Assembly (NCBI RefSeq): GCF_900129885.1
Contig: NZ_FQXE01000011.1
Span: 124,001 to 188,000, forward strand
Length of the DNA stretch: 64,000 bases
From: Pollutimonas bauzanensis
GTDB taxonomy: Bacteria; Pseudomonadota; Gammaproteobacteria; Burkholderiales; Burkholderiaceae_B
Direction of reading: 5' to 3'
A model generated the notes under the pieces. That model saw only the letters and a program-made list of their open reading frames with translations, was not told where the DNA came from and searched no databases. Numbering within the stretch: the stretch's first letter is position 1; the number at the start of each line of letters is the position of its first letter. The position numbers and the translations under genes are program-made. Shown here one piece after another: positions 31,009 to 39,544 of this stretch.

Positions 31009-31080
31009 GGCCGGCGCGATCTTGCGGCATCCTTGAGCCGATGGCCCGGGGACGCCGCAAGAAAAACCGGCGCCCGGCGG

Positions 31081-33327
31081 TCAGTACTTGAGGTTGGCGC
31101 TGAGGATGACCTGCCGGCCGGCCCCGAAGTCGGCATGGTGCACGCCGTTGGTGCGCGTGTAGTAGTCCTTGTCCGTCAGGTTGAGCGCGTTCAGCTGCAA
31201 GGCCAGTGTCTTGTTGACCTGGTACGCCGCCATCGCGTCGAAGCGCCAGTATGCGGGCATATGGACCGCATTGGCGCCGCCGCCGGCGCCGCCCTGGTTG
31301 CCGCCGAATGTCTTGCCGACATAATAGGCGCCCGCGCCCACTGTCAGCGGATTCAGCAGTTTATAGGTGGACCAGAGGCTGAAGCTGTGCCGCGGCGTAT
31401 TGGCCAGCGGGTCGCCTTCGTTGACGCCGCTGTAGGCGCCCTTGACCAGTTCGCTGTCCATATAGGTATAGCCGCCGTAGACATTCCATTTGGGCGTCAA
31501 TTCGCCCGATGCGCCCAGTTCCAGGCCGCGCACCCTGGTTTTCCCCGCCTGCGCGAAGATGCCCGGGTCGACCTCGATCTGCGCATCGCGCCTGTCGTTC
31601 TGGAAGATGGCCGCGGTCAGGTTCAAGCGCTCGTTGAGCACATTCCACTTCGTGCCCAGCTCTATCGTGCGGCTCTTTTCCGGCTTGAGGTCGCCCATGC
31701 CGGCGGCTATGCTTTCCTGGTCCCCGCCGCTGACGCTGGGCGGCGTCGAGGCGGTCGAGTAGGAAACATAGACGCTGCCGTTCTTGCTCGGCTTGTAGAC
31801 GAAGCCCAGCTGATAGTTGAAATTGTTCCAGCTGCCGCTGTCGGTCTCCATCACCGTGGCGCCGCGCGGCAGGAATCCGCCCGATATCCGGTAGTTGTCG
31901 AAGCGCACGCCGGCGTTGACCTGGAAGCGCTCGGACAGCTCGATGGTATCGAAGAGATAGGCGGCGCGGGTGGTCGACGTCGAATCCACGCTCAGGGGGC
32001 CGCGCGTGACCGAGCCCGTCCAGGGATCGCTGGGATTGGGGCTGTAGAACGGCGTGCAATCGAACTGGCGGGCGCCATAAACCGTGGGGCACGCCGTGCC
32101 GCTGCTGGTCGCCACGTTATAGCTGGCGTTTTTGTTGGTTTCGCGCGAGAACTCCACGCCCAGATTGAAGCGGTGCTTGAGGCTGCCGGTATCCAGTTGC
32201 CCATACAGCTCGGTCACGTTCGTCAGCATCGCGCTCTTCTGCCAGCGCGATTTGGTTCCGCGCTGCATCCAATATTGGCTGGTCAAGGGATCGAACAGGA
32301 CCTTGCCATCGCCCGGGTTGGTCACCACATAGTCGTTGATCGTCTCGCCATAGCGGGTGGCATTGCGCAGCGTGAGCCTGTCGTTGAGGTCATGCTCGAC
32401 TTCCACCGTGCCGATATCGGCCTTGGTCTTCTGGTAATCGCGGTCATACAGGCCGTAGAAGGTATCGCGATCGACGCCCACAATGCCGGTGCCGGTACGC
32501 AGCCCGGGAATCTTGGCGGCCAGGGGCACGCCGTAGTCGGGCATGCCGTCGGTTTTCAAATGGTAATAGCTGAGTGTCACGCGGGTGGGCGTCCCTATGC
32601 CCAGCGACAATGACGGCGCGATGCCGAACTTCTCGTAATCGACCTGATTGCGGCCGGGTATATTGCCTTTTGCCTCCAGCACATTCAAGCGGAACGCGGA
32701 GTGCTCGCCGAACTGCCAATTGCCGTCGGCCGTGCCGCGCAGGTAGCCGTCGTTGCCATACCCGAAATTGCCTTCGGCGGAGTTGCCCAGGCGCGCGCGC
32801 TTGCTGACCAGATTGATGCTGCCGCCGCCCGAGCCGCGTCCGCCATAGGCCGAATCCGCCCCCTTGATGACCTCGACGCTTTCCAGATTGAAGATTTCCC
32901 GCGTCTGGCCGCCCGGATCGCGCACGCCATCGACATACACGTTGTTGCCCGATACGGCGCCCCGGATGACGGGGCGGTCGGCCAGTGGCTGGCCGCCTTC
33001 GCCGGCGCCGAAGGTAATGCCGGGCGAATTGCGCAGCACATCCTGCAGGGAAGTCGCGGCGCTGTCCTGGATGACCGCTTTGGGGATGACCTGGACCGAC
33101 TTGGGCGTATCCAGCAGCGGCGCGGTGAATTTGGTTTGCGCCGCCTCGGGTATCTGATAGGAATTGTCGCTGGCGGTCCCCGTCACCTTCACGGGAGCCA
33201 GCATGGTCGCGCTCCCCGAGGCGGTCTGCGCATGGGCATGAGGCGACAGGAACATACCCGGGCTCACCAGCGCCAAAGCCAGGGATGAACCCAATAAGGT
33301 GTGTGGCGACGAGGTCTTGCTAGTCAA
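31081..33327 (-). CDS. TonB-dependent siderophore receptor
   Basis: Outer-membrane gated porin for ferric siderophore uptake, about 748 residues. A signal peptide ends HAHAQ; the plug domain (about 45-210) has DTPKSVQVIPKAVIQD, RGAVSGNNVYVDGVRD and VEVIKGADSAYGGRGSGG; a 22-strand barrel follows and ends with FGAGRQVILSANLKY. The exact siderophore cannot be told. No ATG is available at the N-terminus. The TTG at 33327 has GGAG six nt upstream and is preferred over the TTG at 33339. A Fur-like box lies just upstream, so iron repression is likely. It has no TonB or ABC partner next door. Confidence 0.92.
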   Translation of the reverse strand: MTSKTSSPHTLLGSSLALALVSPGMFLSPHAHAQTASGSATMLAPVKVTGTASDNSYQIPEAAQTKFTAPLLDTPKSVQVIPKAVIQDSAATSLQDVLRNSPGITFGAGEGGQPLADRPVIRGAVSGNNVYVDGVRDPGGQTREIFNLESVEVIKGADSAYGGRGSGGGSINLVSKRARLGNSAEGNFGYGNDGYLRGTADGNWQFGEHSAFRLNVLEAKGNIPGRNQVDYEKFGIAPSLSLGIGTPTRVTLSYYHLKTDGMPDYGVPLAAKIPGLRTGTGIVGVDRDTFYGLYDRDYQKTKADIGTVEVEHDLNDRLTLRNATRYGETINDYVVTNPGDGKVLFDPLTSQYWMQRGTKSRWQKSAMLTNVTELYGQLDTGSLKHRFNLGVEFSRETNKNASYNVATSSGTACPTVYGARQFDCTPFYSPNPSDPWTGSVTRGPLSVDSTSTTRAAYLFDTIELSERFQVNAGVRFDNYRISGGFLPRGATVMETDSGSWNNFNYQLGFVYKPSKNGSVYVSYSTASTPPSVSGGDQESIAAGMGDLKPEKSRTIELGTKWNVLNERLNLTAAIFQNDRRDAQIEVDPGIFAQAGKTRVRGLELGASGELTPKWNVYGGYTYMDSELVKGAYSGVNEGDPLANTPRHSFSLWSTYKLLNPLTVGAGAYYVGKTFGGNQGGAGGGANAVHMPAYWRFDAMAAYQVNKTLALQLNALNLTDKDYYTRTNGVHHADFGAGRQVILSANLKY

Positions 33328-33350
33328 CGGCTTCTCCAATTGAATATAAA

Positions 33351-33369
33351 TGCGAATGATTGTTATTAG
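33351..33369. promoter_or_regulatory. Fur-box-like sequence before the siderophore receptor
   Basis: tGCGAATGATTGTTATTAG matches the Fur consensus at about 12 of 19 positions, 24-42 bp before the TTG start at 33327. A possible -10 (TAGAAT, minus strand, 33378-33383) would place the box just downstream of the transcription start, a repressing position. Confidence 0.6.
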
Positions 33370-33518
33370 AAGTTTGAATTCTAAAATTTTTAAGCTGAAT
33401 TTAAGCTGAAATAGCTTGAGGCTTGAACAAAAGGGCGGCCTGGCGTTGCAGCCTGTCCACGAATGCCACCCGGGGAGGGGCGGCAGCCCCGGACCGGGGA
33501 GAAACCGGCGGCGGACGC

Positions 33519-33564
33519 AAAACAGCGCCGCCCGGCTGGCTAGCCAACCGGACGGCGCTGTTTT
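33519..33564. terminator. Bidirectional terminator after mfd
   Basis: AAAACAGCGCCG at 33519-33530 pairs with CGGCGCTGTTTT at 33553-33564, extended inward with two mismatches to a TA loop. A and T tracts flank both sides. It lies 15 bp after the mfd stop. Confidence 0.88.
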
Positions 33565-33578
33565 GGGAGGGGCCTGCT

Positions 33579-36500
33579 TCAGCTGAGCGCGCGCAATACC
33601 TTGCGGACGACGTCGATGCGGGCGCCGAGCAGCTGGCCCTGCCTGATTTCTATCCTGAGCTTGTCCTGGCCGGCCAGCTTCACTTCGCGCTGCTTCTGCA
33701 CCAGTTCGATGACGCGCATGGGCTCGACGCTGGGCTTGGCCGAGAACTGGATCATGGCCTGGGTTTCGCTGGCGTCGATCTTGATGATGCCCAGGGGTTC
33801 GGCATTCAGGCGCAGGCGATGGGTGGCGAGCAGAGTCTGGGCCGCCTCGGGCAGCTTGCCGTAGCGGTCTATGAGTTCTTCCTGGATCATGATGAGGTCG
33901 TCTTCATGCTTGGCATGGGACAGCTTCTTGTACAGGCCCAGCCGCGCATGGACGTCGGGGCAGTAGTCCGAAGGCAGCAGGGCCGAGGCGTGCAGATTGA
34001 CTTCGCAAAGCGCGGAAAAGGGCGAGTCCAGGTCGGGCTCTTCGCCCGATTTCAGGGCGCGCACGGCGGCATTGAGCATGTCGGAATACATCGAGAAGCC
34101 GATTTCCTGGATATTGCCGGACTGGGATTCGCCCAGCACTTCGCCCGTGCCGCGTATTTCGAGGTCGTGCATGGCCAGGAAAAATCCCGCGCCCAGCTCT
34201 TCCATGGCCTGGATGGCCTCGAGGCGCTTTTTGGCGTTGGGCGTGATGGCGTCCTCGCCGGGGGTCATCAGGTAGGCATAGGCCTGGTGGTGCGAACGGC
34301 CCACCCGCCCGCGCAATTGGTGCAGCTGCGCCAGGCCCAGCCTGTCGGCGCGATGGATGACTATGGTGTTGGCCGTCGGCACGTCGATGCCGGTTTCGAT
34401 GATGGTGGTGCACAGCAGCACGTTGTAGCGCTGCTGGTAGAAGCCTTTCATGACTTCTTCCAGCTCGCGTTCGGGCATCTGGCCGTGGGCGACCGCGATG
34501 CGCGCTTCGGGCACCAGTTCTTCGAGGCTGGCGCGCCGGTTCTGGATGGTGTCGACTTCGTTATGCAGGAAATAGACCTGGCCGCCGCGCTTGAGTTCGC
34601 GCAGCAAGGCCTCGCGCACCGTGCTTTTGTCCTCGCGCCGCACGAAGGTCTTGATCGCCAGGCGCTTTTGCGGCGCGGTGGCGATGACGGAAAAATCCCG
34701 TATGCCTTCCAGCGACATGCCCAGCGTGCGGGGTATGGGCGTGGCGGTCAGGGTCAGCACATCGACCTCGGCGCGCAGCGTCTTCAAGGCTTCTTTCTGG
34801 CGCACGCCAAAACGGTGCTCTTCGTCGATGATGACCAGCCCCAGCCGCTTGAAGATGACATCCTTGGACAATATCTTGTGGGTGCCGATGACGATGTCGA
34901 CCCGGCCGTCGTTGAGGCCCTGGATGGCGGCGCTGACCTCTTTGCCTGAACGGAAGCGCGAGAGTTCCACCACTTTCACGGGCCAGTCGGCGAAGCGGTC
35001 GGAGAAGGTCTGGGCGTGCTGTTCGGCCAGCAAGGTGGTCGGGCACAGCAGCGCCACCTGTTTGCCGTTGAGCACCGCCAGGAAGGCGGCGCGCAGCGCC
35101 ACCTCGGTCTTGCCGAAGCCGACATCGCCGCACACCAGGCGGTCCATGGGCCGGCCCGAGGTCATGTCGCCGATGACGGCTTCGATGGCGGCGGCCTGGT
35201 CCGGGGTTTCCTCGAAGCCGAAGCCTTCGGCAAAGGCCTGGTAGTCGCTGACGGGAAGCTTGAACCGGTAGCCTTCGCGCGCCGCTCGCTGGGCGTACAG
35301 GGCCAGCAGTTCGGCCGCCGCGTCGCGCACTTGCCTGGCGGCCTTGCGGCGCGCCTTGTCCCATTGGCCCGATCCCAATTGATGCAAGGGGGCGTGATCG
35401 GGGTCGGACCCGCTGTAGCGGGCAATGACGTGCAATTGCGCCACGGGCACATACAGGGTGCTGCCGTTGGCGTATTCCAGGTGCAGCAGTTCCATCTGGC
35501 CTTCGCCCAGGTCCATTTCGATCAGGCCGCGATAGCGCCCGATGCCGTGCTGCGCATGCACGACGGGGTCGCCCTCGCGCAGTTCGGACAGGTCGCGCAC
35601 CATGGCTTCCACGTCGCTGGCGTGTTCCTGCGCGCGCTTGCCGCGCCGGGTGGGGCGGGCCTGGCTGGGATAGAGGTCGTTCTCCGTCAGCAGGGTGAGG
35701 GCATGGTCGACCAGGCCGAAGCCATTGGAAAGCGGCGCGATGACCAGCGCGAAACGGCTTTCCGAACCGAGGAAATCCTGCAGGGTTTCGCTGGCGAAAT
35801 CGGGCCTGATGCCGAGTTCCGCCAGCATCTGCAGCAGCGTTTCGCGCCGTCCGGCGGAATCGGCGCACAGCGCGATACGCCCTTCGTGCCGGTCCAGCAG
35901 CAGGCGCAGATTCGCCGCCGGGTCTTCGGCGCGCCGCGCGATGGCGACGTTGGGCGCCGCCTGGAAGTCGGGATGGACGCCGTCGCCCACCAGCGCGAGC
36001 CGGGCAAATGACTTCAGCCGCGAGAACAGGCCCTCTTCGTCCAGGAACAACTGCTCGGGCGGCAGCACGGGGCGTTCGCGGTCGCTTTTCAGGAACTGGT
36101 AGCGGCTGTGCGTGTCCTGGGCGAAGCGCTGCACGGCCTGGTTGATGTCGCCCAGCGTTACCGTGAACGATTGCTCGGGCAGGTAGTCGAACAGGGTCGC
36201 CGTATGCGTGAAGAACAGCGGCAGGTAATATTCGATGCCGGCGAACGCGATGCCGTTGCCGATATCTTTGTAGGGCAGGGCGCGCGAGGGATCGCCTTCG
36301 AAGATCTCGCGAAAACGGGCGCGGAACTGGTTGCGCGCCGTTTCGTCCATGGGAAACTCGCGCCCCGGCAATAGCTGCACTTCCTTGACCGGATACAGGC
36401 TGCGCTGCGTGTCGATATCGAAACTTCGTATCGACTCGATTTCATTGTCGAACAGGTCGAGCCGGTAAGGCAGCACCGAACCCATGGGGAACAGGTCGAT

Positions 36501-37049
36501 GAGGCCGCCGCGTATGCAGAACTCGCCGGGGGCGGTCACCTGGGTGACGTGGGCGTAATTGGCCAGCGTCAGCTGGCGGCGCAGCCCTTCCTCGTCTAGC
36601 GGATCCCCCTGCCGGAATGAAAAGGTATAGGCGGCCATGAACTCGGGCGGCGCAAGCCGGTACAGCGCCGTCGTGACGGGGACCGTCAGGATATCCACGC
36701 TTTCCTGCATCAGAGCGTGCAAGGTGCGCAGGCGCTCCGAGATCAGGTCCTGGTGCGGCGAAAAACTGTCGTAGGGCAGCGTTTCCCAGTCGGGCAGCTG
36801 CCGCACGCGCAATTCCGGCGCGAATAATAGTATTTCCTCGGCCAGGCGCTGGGCCGCCAGGGGCTCCGCGCACAGCACGACCAGGGTCTGCCGTGATGCG
36901 CGCGCCAGGTCGGCGAGCATCCATGCGTCGCCCGATCCCGGAGGAACGGGCTGCGCGTGCCGGCGCCCGGGCTTCAAGGCGGCCAGCACAGATTTGGTGG
37001 AGGGAAGGGAAGGGGGAGGGGTTGTTTCTATATTCATGTAGAGTGTCAT
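33579..37049 (-). CDS. mfd: Transcription-repair coupling factor Mfd
   Basis: ATP-dependent translocase that removes stalled RNA polymerase from lesions and recruits UvrA. 1156 residues, normal length. UvrB-homology region at the N-terminus (DWETLPYDSFSPHQDLISERL), RNA-polymerase-interaction domain (about 480-560), then the RecG-like motor. Walker A GDVGFGKTE is near 641-649, the DEEH box near 741-744 and the TRG region follows. The C-terminal D7 domain is present. The first ATG (37049) has GGAAAG upstream; the ATG at 37037 is an alternative. It is divergent from ispD with 17 bp between starts, so the promoters overlap the coding ends. Confidence 0.97.
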   Translation of the reverse strand: MTLYMNIETTPPPSLPSTKSVLAALKPGRRHAQPVPPGSGDAWMLADLARASRQTLVVLCAEPLAAQRLAEEILLFAPELRVRQLPDWETLPYDSFSPHQDLISERLRTLHALMQESVDILTVPVTTALYRLAPPEFMAAYTFSFRQGDPLDEEGLRRQLTLANYAHVTQVTAPGEFCIRGGLIDLFPMGSVLPYRLDLFDNEIESIRSFDIDTQRSLYPVKEVQLLPGREFPMDETARNQFRARFREIFEGDPSRALPYKDIGNGIAFAGIEYYLPLFFTHTATLFDYLPEQSFTVTLGDINQAVQRFAQDTHSRYQFLKSDRERPVLPPEQLFLDEEGLFSRLKSFARLALVGDGVHPDFQAAPNVAIARRAEDPAANLRLLLDRHEGRIALCADSAGRRETLLQMLAELGIRPDFASETLQDFLGSESRFALVIAPLSNGFGLVDHALTLLTENDLYPSQARPTRRGKRAQEHASDVEAMVRDLSELREGDPVVHAQHGIGRYRGLIEMDLGEGQMELLHLEYANGSTLYVPVAQLHVIARYSGSDPDHAPLHQLGSGQWDKARRKAARQVRDAAAELLALYAQRAAREGYRFKLPVSDYQAFAEGFGFEETPDQAAAIEAVIGDMTSGRPMDRLVCGDVGFGKTEVALRAAFLAVLNGKQVALLCPTTLLAEQHAQTFSDRFADWPVKVVELSRFRSGKEVSAAIQGLNDGRVDIVIGTHKILSKDVIFKRLGLVIIDEEHRFGVRQKEALKTLRAEVDVLTLTATPIPRTLGMSLEGIRDFSVIATAPQKRLAIKTFVRREDKSTVREALLRELKRGGQVYFLHNEVDTIQNRRASLEELVPEARIAVAHGQMPERELEEVMKGFYQQRYNVLLCTTIIETGIDVPTANTIVIHRADRLGLAQLHQLRGRVGRSHHQAYAYLMTPGEDAITPNAKKRLEAIQAMEELGAGFFLAMHDLEIRGTGEVLGESQSGNIQEIGFSMYSDMLNAAVRALKSGEEPDLDSPFSALCEVNLHASALLPSDYCPDVHARLGLYKKLSHAKHEDDLIMIQEELIDRYGKLPEAAQTLLATHRLRLNAEPLGIIKIDASETQAMIQFSAKPSVEPMRVIELVQKQREVKLAGQDKLRIEIRQGQLLGARIDVVRKVLRALS

Positions 37050-37066
37050 TATAAAATGTCTTTCCT

Positions 37067-37834
37067 ATGCACAAGAAACTGATTGCAATCGTCCCCGCCG
37101 CCGGCATCGGCGCGCGAGCCCTGGAGGCCGGTTCCGCCCGGGGCGGCGATGCCGGCGCCGCGCTCGCGGGCGCGCCTGACGGCGGCTCCTGGTCGCAGTC
37201 CATGCCCAAGCAATATCGGCTGCTGAAGGGCGAGCCCATGCTGCGCTGGGCCGTCAGGGCGCTGCTGGCCGATGAGCGCATCGCCCAGGTCAGGGTGGCG
37301 GTGGCGGCGCATGACGCCTGGGCGGAACAGGCATTGGCGGGCCTGCCGCGGACGGTATGGCGGCCCTGCGGCGGGCCCAGCCGCGCCCTGACCGTGCTTG
37401 CGGCCCTGCAGGACGCCGGGCTGGGCGCCGGCGACTGGGTGCTGGTCCATGACGCGGCCCGTCCGGGCCTGCCGGCCGATGCCTTGCGGCGTCTTATCGA
37501 CAGCTGCTGGCTATCGAATTCGGGGGGGCTGCTGGCGCAGCCGGTGGCCGACACCGTAAAGCTCGCGGCGGCGGCGCGGGCCGTCGAACCGCTATCGCTC
37601 GTCCAGCATTCCGTGGCGCGCGAGCGGCTTTGGCTGGCGCAGACGCCGCAGATGTTCCAGGCCGGCCGTCTGCGGGATGCCTTGCTGGCGGCCGGCGCCT
37701 CCAGCGCGGCGATTACCGACGAGGCCTCGGCCATGGAGCTGGCGGGCTATGCGCCTTGCCTGGTGCGCGGTTCGGCGCGCAATTTCAAGGTAACCTGGCC
37801 CGAGGATTTTGAATTGATGGAGAGGTGGCTATGA
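37067..37834 (+). CDS. ispD: 2-C-methyl-D-erythritol 4-phosphate cytidylyltransferase
   Basis: Third step of the MEP isoprenoid pathway: CTP plus MEP to CDP-ME. 255 residues. The CTP loop PAAGIGAR (catalytic Arg R17) and PKQY (catalytic Lys) are separated by about 24 extra Gly/Ala/Ser-rich residues compared with E. coli IspD. Other motifs are intact: [23 protein letters not shown] and [10 protein letters not shown]. Overlaps ispF by 4 nt (ATGA), the usual ispDF pairing. Confidence 0.93.
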   Translation: MHKKLIAIVPAAGIGARALEAGSARGGDAGAALAGAPDGGSWSQSMPKQYRLLKGEPMLRWAVRALLADERIAQVRVAVAAHDAWAEQALAGLPRTVWRPCGGPSRALTVLAALQDAGLGAGDWVLVHDAARPGLPADALRRLIDSCWLSNSGGLLAQPVADTVKLAAAARAVEPLSLVQHSVARERLWLAQTPQMFQAGRLRDALLAAGASSAAITDEASAMELAGYAPCLVRGSARNFKVTWPEDFELMERWL

Positions 37835-38316
37835 GTTTCCCATTCCGCATAGGGCAGGGGTTTGACGTGCATGCGCTGGTGGAGGGCAGGCCCTTGATCA
37901 TCGGCGGGGTCGCCATCCCGCACACGCATGGCCTGCTGGGCCATTCCGATGCCGATGTGCTGCTGCACGCGGTAACCGACGCCATCCTGGGCGCCGCCGG
38001 CCTGGGCGACATCGGCCGCCATTTTCCGGATACCGACCCGGACTACAAAGGCGCCGACAGCCGCATGCTGTTGCGGGCGGCCATGCAAAAAGTGAGCGGC
38101 GCGGGCTGGAGGGTGGTGAATATCGACGCGACCGTGCATGCCCAGGCGCCCAAAATAGGCCCGCACGCCGGCGCGATGGTGGCCAATATTGCCGCCGACC
38201 TCGGCGTGCCCGGGCGGGACATCAACATCAAGGCCAAAACCAATGAAAGCCTGGGCTACCTGGGCCGCAAGGAAGGCATAGCCGCGACGGTCGTGGCTTT
38301 GCTGGCGGCCGCTTAG
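37831..38316 (+). CDS. ispF: 2-C-methyl-D-erythritol 2,4-cyclodiphosphate synthase
   Basis: Forms the cyclic diphosphate in the MEP pathway; trimeric zinc enzyme. 161 residues from the ATG at 37831 (AGAGG 5 nt upstream). Metal ligands D12, H14 (GFDVHAL) and H46 (LLHAVTD); the IGRHFPDTD and [15 protein letters not shown] motifs are intact. Confidence 0.96.
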   Translation: MSFPFRIGQGFDVHALVEGRPLIIGGVAIPHTHGLLGHSDADVLLHAVTDAILGAAGLGDIGRHFPDTDPDYKGADSRMLLRAAMQKVSGAGWRVVNIDATVHAQAPKIGPHAGAMVANIAADLGVPGRDINIKAKTNESLGYLGRKEGIAATVVALLAAA

Positions 38317-38329
38317 CGCTTGCGGCTTT

Positions 38330-38848
38330 CTACCCGCCTTCGGCGGCGATCACCAGCGCCGCCGCGTTGACCACCGAGGCGATGCGGCCCACGTCGCGCA
38401 GTTGTTCGGAGGTATATCCGGCCTTCTTCAGGTTGCCGTAGTGCGAGCTGACGCAGAAATGGCATTTTCCCACGATGGACGCGGCCAGGGCGAAGAGTTC
38501 GAAGCGCGCCTGGTCGATGCCGCCGTGCGTGGCGTAGGCGTTCATGCGCAGTTGCGCCGGCAGGGTTTTCAATTGGGGGTCGCCGGCCATTTCGACGTAG
38601 GGATAATAGGTGTTGTTCATGCCCATGAGCGCGGCGGCCGTCAGGACGCCGGTCACGTCGGCCTCGGACAAGCCCGTCTTGAACGCCATGACCAGGGCGG
38701 GGCTGCGCGCGGCATAGGCTGCCGCCAGCGCCGCGCCCACCGCGTCTTCGGGTTTGAGGCATGAACGGGCAATGGTGCCGTCCAGGTTCAGGCGGATGTC
38801 CTTGGCCCAGTCGGGGATCATGGCCTTGATGGCAGCTAGGAATTCCAT
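38330..38848 (-). CDS. ahpD: Alkylhydroperoxidase AhpD
   Basis: Thiol reductant for AhpC, with weak peroxidase activity of its own in characterised members. 172 residues from the ATG at 38848; an in-frame TTG at 38857 is less likely. Active-site dithiol C129-x2-C132 in KCHFCVSSH with the following His136 and the upstream Glu of the proton relay (F-E). It lies 72 nt after ahpC; that gap contains a short GCCCGG/CCGGGC hairpin (38879-38895). Confidence 0.93.
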   Translation of the reverse strand: MEFLAAIKAMIPDWAKDIRLNLDGTIARSCLKPEDAVGAALAAAYAARSPALVMAFKTGLSEADVTGVLTAAALMGMNNTYYPYVEMAGDPQLKTLPAQLRMNAYATHGGIDQARFELFALAASIVGKCHFCVSSHYGNLKKAGYTSEQLRDVGRIASVVNAAALVIAAEGG

Positions 38849-38920
38849 GTGCGTCAACCTATGGGTGGATGGAAGAAAGCCCGGATGAACCGGGCCTGGT
38901 GGTCTTGCGGCGCGTTCGGC

Positions 38921-39469
38921 CTAGAGTGTGTCGCCGCCTACCACGCGGTTGCAAGGGCACAGCTCGTCGGTTTGCAGGCCGTCGAGCAGCCGCAGGATTT
39001 CCTCGGGATTGCGCCCGACATTCAGATTGTTGACCGATACGTGCTGGATGACGTTGTCGGGGTCGACAATAAAGGTGGCGCGCAGGGCGACGCCTTCGCT
39101 TTTTTCGCGCACGCCGAGCTGGTCGACCAGGGCGCCGGCGGTATCGCCAAACTGATAATGGCCCAGCTTGCTAAGGTCGGGATGCTCGCGGCGCCACGCC
39201 AGCTTGACGAATTCATTGTCGACCGAGCCGCCCATCAGGATCGCGTCGCGGTCTTCGAAGTCCTGGACCAGGGCATTGAAACCGACGATTTCGGTGGGGC
39301 AGACAAAGGTGAAATCCTTGGGATAGAAATAGATGACTTTCCACTTGCCCGGGAACGAGCTTTCGGTGATCTCTTCGAATGCGGACACACCGTTTTCTTC
39401 GTGGTGGTTGAATCCGGGCTTGACGCCGGCAACTTTGAAGGGTTCGAGTTTATCGCCTACTGTTTTCAT
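38921..39469 (-). CDS. ahpC: Peroxiredoxin AhpC (mycobacterial cysteine type)
   Basis: Cytoplasmic peroxidase for H2O2, organic peroxides and peroxynitrite. 182 residues from the ATG at 39469 (AGGAG 6 nt upstream). Peroxidatic C57 in DFTFVCPTE. The C-terminus DELCPCNRVVGGDTL has two cysteines (C171, C173), the arrangement of Mycobacterium AhpC, which is reduced by AhpD rather than AhpF. The neighbouring ahpD fits that. Confidence 0.95.
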   Translation of the reverse strand: MKTVGDKLEPFKVAGVKPGFNHHEENGVSAFEEITESSFPGKWKVIYFYPKDFTFVCPTEIVGFNALVQDFEDRDAILMGGSVDNEFVKLAWRREHPDLSKLGHYQFGDTAGALVDQLGVREKSEGVALRATFIVDPDNVIQHVSVNNLNVGRNPEEILRLLDGLQTDELCPCNRVVGGDTL

Positions 39470-39544
39470 CTGAGCTCCTGTGAGTAAGTCTAGAATAAAC
39501 AGGCATACGGAAACACATACGCCCAATGTCCAAATTTTACGCTA

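Noticed and set aside
31021-31080. Stem CTTGCGGC/GCCGCAAG between serB and the receptor gene as a terminator
   Set aside because: It is followed by A residues on the plus strand and preceded by T on the minus strand, so it does not fit an intrinsic terminator for either gene.
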